Assembly: GCA_036785325.1 (NCBI GenBank)
Contig: JAXIVH010000007.1
Coordinates: forward strand, 15,223,849 to 15,287,848
DNA from: Urophycis tenuis
Lineage: Eukaryota; Chordata; Actinopteri; Gadiformes; Phycidae
Length of the DNA stretch: 64,000 nt
Direction: 5' to 3'
Part shown: in pieces, positions 37,101 through 49,100 of the stretch
How the letters are laid out: every line of letters starts with the position of its first letter
Position numbering within the stretch: position 1 is the stretch's first letter
Translations under genes and position numbers: made by a program
Notes under the pieces: model-generated
The model's input: only the letters and a program-made list of their open reading frames with translations
The model's database searches: none
Told to the model about the DNA's origin: nothing

Positions 37101-40100
37101 GCATCGAGGTAGGATAATTATTCATCTAAATTATATAAATACTAGGATAACCTGTCAACTGGTCGCTCATAGTAGGCTATCTGAAATTATTTTGATAGGG
37201 CCATCCTTAAAAATATGCTGGTTTGCCGTAACTCGACCAACCCTGTCAATTTAGGACCGACCCAAATATTCATTTTTTTCCCTTTGAGTCCGACCGACTT
37301 GCCAGTTGAAAACTAACGTTAAGACGTTTAACTCTTCAAACAACTAATGCAACTACAATAAAACCCTATTAATTATATTTTAGTAAGTATCGTGAATATA
37401 AATTGCCTACATATACACGTAGGCTACTTTCTTTCTTTTATATTCGCTTCATTTCATCAATGGTTCTCGTTTGTCTGTTATGATGGCTGCGGCTGCAGTA
37501 GGTAAATGTTCGCAGTCACCGTTCAAAGTTATAGAAGGCTAAATTATTACTTTGGGTTCATGCAAGGTAGCAATAGGTCCTACATAAAAAAATGCATTGA
37601 AATATCTCGACACCGCTATAAGGTGACATGTCGACTGATGTCAAGGAGACCACTAAACGTTTACGGGTTGGAGACGCAGTCAGTGACGTCACGATATGCA
37701 AATCACCTCCACCGCCCGATCCCCGTCAACCCTCTAACCACAGAGGTAGTGGGTGGAACCCGGAGTGGGCTATGGACCCTAACCACAGAGGTAGTGGGTG
37801 GAACCCGGAGTGGGCTATGGACCCTAACCACAGAGGTAGTGGGTGGAACCCGGAGTGGGCTATGGACCCTAACCACAGAGGTAGTGGGTGGAACCCGGAG
37901 TGGGCTATGGACCCTAACCACAGAGGTAGTGGGTGGAACCCGGAGTGGGCTATGGACCCTAACCACAGAGGTAGTGGGTGGAACCCGGAGTGGGCTATGG
38001 ACCCTAACCACAGAGGTAGTGGGTGGAACCCGGAGTGGGCTATGGACCCTAACCACAGAGGTAGTGGGTGGAACCCGGAGTGGGCTATGGACCCTAACCA
38101 CAGAGGTAGTGGGTGGAACCCGGAGTGGGCTATGGACCCTAACCACAGAGGTAGTGGGTGGAACCCGGAGTGGGCTATGGACCCTAACCACAGAGGTAGT
38201 GGGTGGAACCCGGAGTGGGCTATGGACCCTAACCACAGAGGTAGTGGGTGGAACCCGGAGTGGGCTATGGACCCTAACCACAGAGGTAGTGGGTGGAACC
38301 CGGAGTGGGCTATGGACCCTAACCACAGAGGTAGTGGGTGGAACCCGGAGTGGGCTATGGACCCTAACCACAGAGGTAGTGGGTGGAACCCGGAGTGGGC
38401 TATGGACCCTAACCACAGAGGTAGTGGGTGGAACCCGGAGTGGGCTATGGACCCTAACCACAGAGGTAGTGGGTGGAACCCGGAGTGGGCTATGGACCCT
38501 AACCACAGAGGTAGTGGGTGGAACCCGGAGTGGGCTATGGACCCTAACCACAGAGGTAGTGGGTGGAACCCGGAGTGGGCTATGGACCCTAACCACAGAG
38601 GTAGTGGGTGGAACCCGGAGTGGGCTATGGACCCTAACCACAGAGGTAGTGGGTGGAACCCGGAGTGGGCTATGGACCCTAAACATGCAGGGTGGCTTTA
38701 CCACAGCTCTGCCATTTTATTGCCTTTTTAACATTTATTAACTTGTGCCCCTTTTTTCTTTTAAGCTTGCATTGTAGCACTTTGAGATTGTTTAAATGTA
38801 AAGTGCTCTATAAATAAAATGTATTATTATTATTATTATTAGTGACTGACCACCTTTGCACATGTTTTGCACTTTCTTTAGTTAAAATTGCACATTATAT
38901 TTGCATTGTTCTTGTTCCAGATGTTATTTTGAAAAGCTTATTATTTATTTATTATAATATTTTATTTTGATGTAATATAGTGTTTAATAAATAATTGTCC
39001 AACGTAGTAGAGTCTGTAGTCTATATCGCACCACACCGCACACCACCACCTGGCACACCACCACCTTAACTAACACATTTTCTGCGGGAACCCGTGTGTA
39101 GTATAGTGTCCCATTTGTACCCGTGCTGCTATGGCTATCCAATTTCCCTTAGGAGATTCATAAAGTTTGATCTTATATTATCTTATCTTAGTATAGTGTA
39201 GTATAGTATCGAGTAGTGTAGTGTAGCTCTCTGCTCCTGGTTGTGTGTTGGTGTATAATAATATCATACAGCATAGTAGTATGCAGCATACCTGCAGTAG
39301 GCTGTCCTGGGTAGCTCTCTGCTCTTGGCTGACGGCTGCAGCAGACCTCTCTAGCGCCTCCTGTTGTTCTGACTGACTGGTCTTCAGGCTGCGCTGCAGT
39401 GCCCCCACCTGGACACACAGTATTACAGCATGAGCATGTGGAGAACAGCACTGGCACCATTATGAGACAGGGTTTGTACCTGTTTCTCCACAGACTCCAA
39501 GGCACTCCTCCCCTCCTCCAAGCTCTGCTCTTTCTCTTTCTGCACCTCCAGGATCCTCCTCTCCAGCTGCTGCTGCACTTCCTGCAGCTCCTTCATCCTC
39601 AGCTCCAGAGGACAGCGCGCCTAGCAACCCAACACAACTGTATTACTACAGCCTAGCAACCCAACACAACTGTATTACTACAGCCTAGCAACCCAACACA
39701 ACTGTATTACTACAGCCTAGCAACCCAACACAACTGTATTACTACAGCCTATCAACCCAACACACTAGAGAGTGAGTGTCTTTCTTCAGGCTGTCCTCCA
39801 GGGAGAAGTAGAGAGGAGTGAAGAACAGTAGGGAATAGGAGAGGAGTTTGAGGTTGGAACAGGAGCAGCGTACCTGTTTCTCCTTCTTCAGGCTGTCCTC
39901 CAGGGAGAGCACCACAGCCTTGTACTGCTCCACGCTGGCCGTTGCACTCCTCAGCTGCTCCTTCAGCTCCACACTCTGCTCCTCACATCCTCTCAGACGC
40001 TCCTTGAGCTCTGACACCTCCTGCTGCGAGGGAGGGGTGGGGGCTGCTGCTCCTTGGGGGAGAGTGAGAGGACAGTGAAGAGACAGGAGAGTTAACAGAG

Positions 40101-43100
40101 AGACAGGCCAGTGGAGAGAGAAAGACAGGACAGTGAAACTGTATGCAGTACTGCTGCTCACCTCTGGGAGGAGCTCTCAGCCCTGCCCCCCGGGTGGCTG
40201 GACCGGAAGCCGTGGTCGTCATAGCGACAGCCTCTGAGGAGGAGGAGGAGTTGGCAGCTGCGGCCAGCTGGGTCCGTAGCGTGGCCACCTGCTGCTCAGA
40301 TGACTTCAGCAGCTCCCTGGTTTTCTGCTGCAGGAGGTTCTGACTCTCCAGCTGCTTCTTAGCCTCCAGTAGCTGGGCCTGTTCCAATCCCAACACACCA
40401 GTTTATCACCCTGACACCAACCCTTCTTCCTTCCTCTTCATCTTCCTCTCCATTAGAGTTGCCCCTCTGCCGTTATCATGCCATGGATGTACTCTGGTTT
40501 CAAGACTTCAACATTCCAGAGGCTTGAGACAAACCTCTGTACAAACCACTCTACACTGGGTCCTAGTCTCTCTCACCCTAGTATATACCATGTCTCCAGT
40601 CTCTCACCCTAGTATATACCATGTCTCCAGTCTCTCTAACCCTAGTATATACCATGTCTCCAGTCTCTCTCACCCTAGTATATACCATGTCTCCAGTCTC
40701 TCACCCTAGTATATACCATGTCTCCAGTCTCTCACCCTAGTATATACCATGTCTCCAGTCTCTCTAACCCTAGTATATACCATGTCTCCAGTCTCTCACC
40801 CTAGTATATACCATGTCTCCAGTCTCTCACCCTAGTATATACCATGTCTCCAGTCTCTCACCCTAGTATATACCATGTCTCCAGTCTCTATAACCCTAGT
40901 ATATACCATGTCTCCAGTCTCTCTAACCCTAGTATATACCATGTCTCCAGTCTCTCTCACCCTAGTATATACCATGCCTCCAGTCTCTCACCCTAGTATA
41001 TACCATGTCTCCAGTCTCTCTCACCCTAGTATATACCATGTCTCAAGTCTCTCTCACCCTAGTATATACCATGTCTCCAGTCTCTCACCCTAGTATATAC
41101 CATGTCTCCAGTCTCTCACCCTAGTATATACCATGTCTCCAGTCTCTCTAACCCTAGTATATACCATGTCTCCAGTCTCTCACCCTAGTATATACCATGT
41201 CTCCAGTCTCTCACCCTAGTATATACCATGTCTCCAGTCTCTCACCCTAGTATATACCATGTCTCCAGTCTCTATAACCCTAGTATATACCATGTCTCCA
41301 GTCTCTCTAACCCTAGTATATACCATGTCTCCAGTCTCTCTCACCCTAGTATATACCATGTCTCCAGTCTCTCACCCTAGTATATACCGTGTCTCCAGTC
41401 TCTCTAACCCTAGTATATACCATGTCTCCAGTCTCTCACCCTAGTATATACCATGTCTCCAGTCTCTCACCCTAGTATATACCATGTCTCCAGTCTCTCA
41501 CCCTAGTATATACCATGTCTCCAGTCTCTCACCCTAGTATATACCATGTCTCCAGTCTCTCTCACCCTAGTATATACCATGTCTCCAGTCTCTCTAACCC
41601 TAGTATATACCATGTCTCCAGTCTCTCTAACCCTAGTATATACCATGTCTCCAGTCTCTAACCCTAGTATATACCATGTCTCCAGTCTCTCTAACCCTAG
41701 TATATACCATGTCTCCAGTCTCTCTAACCCTAGTATATACCATGTCTCCAGTCTCTCACCCTAGTATATACCATGTCTCCAGTCTCTCTAACCCTAGTAT
41801 ATACCATGTCTCCAGTCTCTCTCACCCTAGTATATACCATGTCTCCAGTCTCTCTAACCCTAGTATATACCATGTCTCCAGTCTCTCTAACCCTAGTATA
41901 TACCATGTCTCCAGTCTCTCTAACCCTAGTATATACCATGTCTCCAGTCCCTCTCACCCTAGTATATACCATGTCTCCAGTCTCTCACCCTAGTATATAC
42001 CATGTCTCCAGTCTCTATAACCCTAGTATATACCATGTCTCCAGTCTCTCTAACCCTAGTATATACCATGTCTCCAGTCTCTATAACCCTAGTATATACC
42101 ATGTCTCCAGTCTCTCACCCTAGTATATACCATGTCTCCAGTCTCTCACCCTAGTATATACCATGTCTCCAGTCTCTCTAACCCTTGTATATACCATGTC
42201 TCCAGTCTCTATAACCCTAGTATATACCATGTCTCCAGTTTCTCTAACCCTAGTATATACCATGTCTCCAGTCTCTCACCCTAGTATATACCATGTCTCC
42301 AGTCTCTCTCACCCTAGTATATACCATGTCTCCAGTCTCTCACCCTAGTATATACCATGTCTCCAGTCTCTCTAACCCTAGTATATACCATGTCTCCAGT
42401 CTCTCTCACCCTAGTATATACCATGTCTCCAGTCTCTCTCACCCTAGTATATACCATGTCTCCAGTCTCTCACCCTAGTATATACCATGTCTCCAGTCTC
42501 TCTAACCCTAGTATATACCATGTCTCCAGTCTCTCTCACCCTAGTATATACCATGTCTCCAGTCTCTCTAACCCTAGTATATACCATGTCTCCAGTCTCT
42601 CTCACCCTAGTATATACCATGTCTCCAGTCTCTATAACCCTAGTATATACCATGTCTCCAGTCTCTCACCCTAGTATATACCATGTCTCCAGTCTCTCTC
42701 ACCCTAGTATATACCATGTCTCCAGTCTCTCACCCTAGTATATACCATGTCTCCAGTCTCTCTAACCCTAGTTTATACCATGTCTCCAGTCTCTCTCACC
42801 CTAGTATATACCATGTCTCCAGTCTCTCTCACCCTAGTATATACCATGTCTCCAGTCTCTCACCCTAGTATATACCATGTCTCCAGTCTCTCTAACCCTA
42901 GTATATACCATGTCTCCAGTCTCTCTAACCCTAGTATATACCATGTCTCCAGTCTCTATAACCCTAGTATATACCATGTCTCCAGTCTCTCACCCTAGTA
43001 TATACCATGTCTCCAGTCTCTCTAACCCTAGTATATACCATGTCTCCAGTCTCTCTAACCCTAGTATATACCATGTCTCCAGTCTCTCTAACCCTAGTAT

Positions 43101-46100
43101 ATACCATGTCTCCAGTCTCTCACCCTAGTATATACCATGTCTCCAGTCTCTCTCACCCTAGTATATACCATGTCTCCAGTCTCTCTCACCCTAGTATATA
43201 CCATGTCTCCAGTCTCTCTAACCCTAGTATATACCATGTCTCCAGTCTCTCTAACCCTAGTATATACCATGTCTCCAGTCTCTCACCCTAGTATATACCA
43301 TGTCTCCAGTCTCTATAACCCTAGTATATACCATGTCTCCAGTCTCTCACCCTAGTATATACCATGTCTCCAGTCTCTCACCCTAGTATATACCATGTCT
43401 CCAGTCTCTCTCACCCTAGTATATACCATGTCTCCAGTCTCTCTAACCCTAGTATATACCATGTCTCCAGTCTCTCTAACCCTAGTATATACCATGTCTC
43501 CAGTCTCTCTAACCCTAGTATATACCATGTCTCCAGTCCCTCTCACCCTAGTATATACCATGTCTCCAGTCTCTCTAACCCTAGTATATACCATGTCTCC
43601 AGTCTCTCACCCTAGTATATACCATGTCTCCAGTCTCTCACCCTAGTATATACCATGTCTCCAGTCTCTCACCCTAGTATATACCATGTCTCCAGTCTCT
43701 CTAACCCTAGTATATACCATGTCTCCAGTCTCTCTAACCCTAGTATATACCATGTCTCCAGTCCCTCTCACCCTAGTATATACCATGTCTCCAGTCTCTC
43801 TCACCCTAGTATATACCATGTCTCCAGTCTCTCACCCTAGTATATACCATGTCTCCAGTCTCTCTAACCCTAGTATATACCATGTCTCCAGTCTCTCACC
43901 CTAGTATATACCATGTCTCCAGTCTCTCTCACCCTAGTATATACCATGTCTCCAGTCTCTCTAACCCTAGTATATACCATGTCTCCAGTCTCTCTAACCC
44001 TAGTATATACCATGTCTCCAGTCTCTCTAACCCTAGTATATACCATGTCTCCAGTCTCTCTAACCCTAGTATATACCATGTCTCCAGTCTCTCACCCTAG
44101 TATATACCATGTCTCCAGTCTCTCTAACCCTAGTATATACCATGTCTCCAGTCTCTCTAACCCTAGTATATACCATGTCTCCAGTCTCTCTAACCCTAGT
44201 ATATACCATGTCTCCAGTCTCTCTAACCCTAGTATATACCATGTCTCCAGTCTCTCACCCTAGTATATACCATGTCTCCAGTCTCTCTCACCCTAGTATA
44301 TACCATGTCTCCAGTCTCTCACCCTAGTATATACCATGTCTCCAGTCTCTCTAACCCTAGTATATACCATGTCTCCAGTCTCTCTCACCCTAGTATATAC
44401 CATGTCTCCAGTCTCTCTCACCCTAGTATATACCATGTCTCCAGTCTCTCACCCTAGTATATACCATGTCTCCAGTCTCTCTAACCCTAGTATATACCAT
44501 GTCTCCAGTCTCTCTAACCCTAGTATATACCATGTCTCCAGTCTCTATAACCCTAGTATATACCATGTCTCCAGTCTCTCACCCTAGTATATACCATGTC
44601 TCCAGTCTCTCTAACCCTAGTATATACCATGTCTCCAGTCTCTCTAACCCTAGTATATACCATGTCTCCAGTCTCTCTAACCCTAGTATATACCATGTCT
44701 CCAGTCTCTCACCCTAGTATATACCATGTCTCCAGTCTCTCTCACCCTAGTATATACCATGTCTCCAGTCTCTCTCACCCTAGTATATACCATGTCTCCA
44801 GTCTCTCACCCTAGTATATACCATGTCTCCAGTCTCTCTAACCCTAGTATATACCATGTCTCCAGTCTCTCACCCTAGTATATACCATGTCTCCAGTCTC
44901 TCTCACCCTAGTATATACCATGTCTCCAGTCTCTCTAACCCTAGTATATACCATGTCTCCAGTCTCTCTAACCCTAGTATATACCATGTCTCCAGTCTCT
45001 CTAACCCTAGTATATACCATGTCTCCAGTCTCTCTAACCCTAGTATATACCATGTCTCCAGTCTCTCACCCTAGTATATACCATGTCTCCAGTCTCTCTC
45101 ACCCTAGTATATACCATGTCTCCAGTCTCTCTAACCCTAGTATATACCATGTCTCAAGTCTCTCTAACCCTAGTATATACCATGTCTCCAGTCTCTCACC
45201 CTAGTATATACCATGTCTCCAGTCTCTCTAACCCTAGTATATACCATGTCTCCAGTCTCTATAACCCTAGTATATACCATGTCTCCAGTCTCTCTAACCC
45301 TAGTATATACCATGTCTCCAGTCCCTCTCACCCTAGTATATACCATGTCTCCAGTCTGTTTTTACATATTAGAATGATACGTACATCCATGCTGCGTCCC
45401 AGTGCATGTCTCTGCTCTACTTCCTGGTCCAGCTTGGTCCTCATGGCAACAAGCTCCGCCTCCAGATGCTCTACCTTGCTGCTGATTCGTTGGCGAGCGT
45501 CTGCCTCAGTGTGCTCCATGGTCAACTAGAGAGAGGAGGGAGGGCAGAACTGAAGAGGAAGCAGCCCTGGGGCCTCAGGAGGGAGCAGTGATGCTAGGTA
45601 CGAGGTCAACAGATGGAGGAGAGCAGGATATCCTGGAGCTGGTTGAGGTGTATGTATCCATACATGTCCATCTACATGTTGCTATGTTGGGGTGTCGGGG
45701 CCAGCAGAGACACGCTGTGGTTCCTTTCAGGCTTGCTCAGGGTGTTGGGTTCTATGTGATCTGTACCTTAATAAACCCAGCATAGGTTGGGTGACATGTG
45801 TATGGTTCTATATGTTTACACAATACCTGTATGCTCTTGAGGTTGGTTAGCAGCAGGTTCTGGTTGCGTTGCTCTGACAACATAACTTCCTTCTCCTGAC
45901 AGAGACGACTCTCACACTGTCGCAACATGTCTCTCTCCTTAGAGACATTCTCCACACGCACCTTCAGAGACACACAGGGAGGGAGACAGACAGGGACACA
46001 CAGGTAGACAGGGACACACAGGTAGACAGATACACAGACAGGTAGAGAGACAGACAGTGCGATTGAGAGAAAGCCATGTTAAAGGTAGAATACTTATTAG

Positions 46101-49100
46101 TAAATAGTACCCAAGGCTAGCTTCTCATTGGTGAGTCAGGTCATGTGTATGTATGTTAAAGGTAGATTAGTTATTAGTAAATAGTACCTCCTCTAGGGCT
46201 AGCTTCTCATTGGTCAGTCGGAGGTCATGTGTCAGGGTGTGGATGATGTTCTCCTGCTGCTGACTCAGAGTGGACATCTTGGAGGCGCGGTCCTGCAGAG
46301 CTGCAATCTCTCTACGGTAGGCAGACACCGTGTCCTGCAGCATGTCATACCTGAGAACCAACACCACAGCTCATTGCTCAATGCTCACCAAGACTGCATC
46401 TGATTGGTTGTTGGGGGCAGGGGGGGGAGCCTGCTGTACACTGACTGGATGCTGCAGACCGTATGACACTCGACTCATTTGGAATTTAATAAGCCTTTCA
46501 CATGTGAACTCAGGATGAACCCTCAGGTCCGCAGATGATCAGGAGTTCCCTCACACACTGGGAGACGTGGTCCCGTATAGGGGGAGGAAGACGTATGCAG
46601 CAGGCCATGTTGTTTATTCCCAACACATTGTAGGTAGCAGGAGAGGCTACTGACTGTAATCTTTCTGCAGGGATTCAAGTACTGCATTACTACATCAACA
46701 TGCAGGGATACAAGTACTGCATTACTACATCAACATGCAGGGATACAAGTACTGCATTACTACATCAACATGCAGGGATACAAGTACTGCATTACTACAT
46801 CAACATGCAGGGATACAAGTACTGCATTACTACATCAACATGCAGGGATACAAGTGCTGCATTACTACATCAACATGCAGGGATACAAGTACTGCATTAC
46901 TACATCAACATGCAGGGATACAAGTACTGCATTACTACATCAACATGCAGGGATACAAGTACTGCATTACTACATCAACATGCAGGGATACAAGTGCTGC
47001 ATTACTACATCAACATGCAGGGATACAAGTACTGCATTACTACATCAACATGCAGGGATACAAGTACTGCATTACAACCAGTGTTTCCCACACATTCACG
47101 AGACTATGGCGCACCGCCATAGTCTAATTTCGGCTGCCATAGTTTCAATATCCGCCCGGACCAGAGCTAGTGAGCAGAGCTGAGCGGTGTGAATATTCCG
47201 CTCCTCTCTCAGACGGCTGTTCTCTCGGCCGCTCCTCGCTCTAAATCGCGTCCGGCCGCTCCGCTCATTTTCGCTCCACTTCAAAATCATGTCGCTCCAC
47301 TGAAATCGCTCCACGCTCGCTCCAATTTAAATGAGGGAGAAATAATCTACTACAAATTGCCACCTTAAACAGAAAATGTACATCCTAAAGAACTAAGAGC
47401 AACGGCGATATATTTCAGTCATAGAACATTTATTTTAAAAGATAGACAAGTGCAACAAGAAGACACACGTTTGGATTTGGGCATGCCTCAGACTCGTGGT
47501 GTGAGCGGTATCGGAGCGACACTGGAGCGGAACAGAGCGGCCGCTCTGGCGTCTAAATAAAAAACCGCTCCACGCTCCAGCAACATTCCATCCACTCCTC
47601 GCTCGCTCGCGCTCCGCTCACTAGCTCTGGCCCGGACTCATTTCAACTAGGAAAATAGACTTCACTAGCAGCCCAATAATATGCCAACACAGGTGGGCTG
47701 CAGCGTTTAATATCCTCGCGGCTGGATTGGCTCCCCAACGTTCTGTTTCCCCCCGTCGCCATGGCAAGGCGTCCTCACGACCCCCCGCCCCCCCAGCTGC
47801 GCGCTTGACAGTTCACTAGTAGTATAAAGACTCAGCGCTGTGTTTTACTCATTTTTGTATAAATGCTTTCTGAAAACTCCTCAACCCCATTTAGTATGAC
47901 ACATTGTGTCATCAACATTCATATCAGTACCAGCAGTTTGTAAGTAATTTGTCAGTAATTGATACGTCATAAATTGGTTCTCAAAATTCACCAGATTGAT
48001 TAATTTAAATTAAATCTACTGAATTTTTTCTCCCGGGGGGGCATGCCCCCGGACCCCCCTAGAGGATTGCGAGCCCCCCACCATAGTCTACAAAAATCCT
48101 GTGGGAAACACTGATTACAACATCAACATGCAGGGATAAAAGTACTGCCTTTACTTAGAGGTGGCCACAACATCAACAGGCAAGTGGAAAGCAGAAAGAA
48201 TGTGGATCCCAAAATACAAGAGAAAAGTAGGAAGCAGCTACAAAGGACATGTCCACATGTCCACATGTCCCACCAGCCCTCAGAGGGCAGTGTCCAGCAG
48301 AGTGACTGCCCCGCAGCTTCCCACGCCACACAAGCCTGAACCCAAACCTGTGCTGGATCCATGCTCAGCTCGGTTCATCTGAGGGTGCAGACAAGGAGAC
48401 AAGGACAAGGGATCTACCTCTTGTTGCTGAACTCTATGTTGGCGGCCATCTTTGCTCTGTCAGCCCGCAGCTCCATCACTTCCTCCTGCAGACGCTCTGT
48501 GGTCTCGTTCAGCATTCTGTCATTCTCAGCCTTCTCCTTCTTGTACACGCTGTAGGCATCGTTCAGCTACACACACAAGGACAAAGAGAGAGAGGGTGGC
48601 AGAGAGACTACAGTAAAGAGGGAGAGAGGGTGGCAGAGAGACTACAGTACAGAGTAGGCCTACACCACATCAGCAAAATGTGCGATGTGCAATCACACTG
48701 TTCAATCATGCGATGACGATATGACTTGCGATAAATAAGAAAAGAATAAAAAATATAATAATTAAATTAAATAATAGTAAAATATTGGTCACGGTGAATA
48801 CGTCGGTATGAATTTAAACAAATTTGCATATGGTGACGTCACTGACTGCGTCTCAAACCTGTAAAAGTTTAGTGGTCTCCTTGACATCAGTCGACACGTC
48901 ACGTTATAGCGGTGTAGAGATATTTCAATGCATTGTTTTATGTAGTACCTATTGCTACGGTGCATGAACCCAAAGTAATAACTATAGCCTTCTGTAACTT
49001 TGAACAGTGACCGCGGACATTTTCTTTACTGCAGCAGCAGCCATCATAACAGACAAGTGAACCATTGATGAAATGAAGTGAATATAAAAGAAAGAACGTA

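Larger units (their letters stand above)
36697..39096. mobile_element. hAT-like element with CAGGGTTTCCCACAG end, composite, 2.4 kb
   Basis: The left end CAGGGTTTCCCACAG and right end TGCGGGAACCCGTG are imperfect inverted repeats related to those of the 47079-48113 element. GCGGCCGCC-rich palindromic sequence follows the left end (36730-36743). It contains an inverted copy of the TAGGCCT family (about 37197-37703), a perfect 45-bp minisatellite and an L2-type tail. The target duplication is ambiguous because the flanks are repetitive. Confidence 0.65.

Noticed and set aside
37506..38741. 411- and 367-codon ORFs on the plus strand and a 333-codon ORF on the minus strand
   Set aside because: They arise from 21 copies of a stop-free 45-bp unit; the peptides are perfect 15-residue repeats, appear in three frames and both strands, and lack any domain or splice context.
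40575..45357. CRISPR-like array of about 30-bp repeats
   Set aside because: Units are directly contiguous without unique spacers, variants are minor, and the setting is a vertebrate intron.
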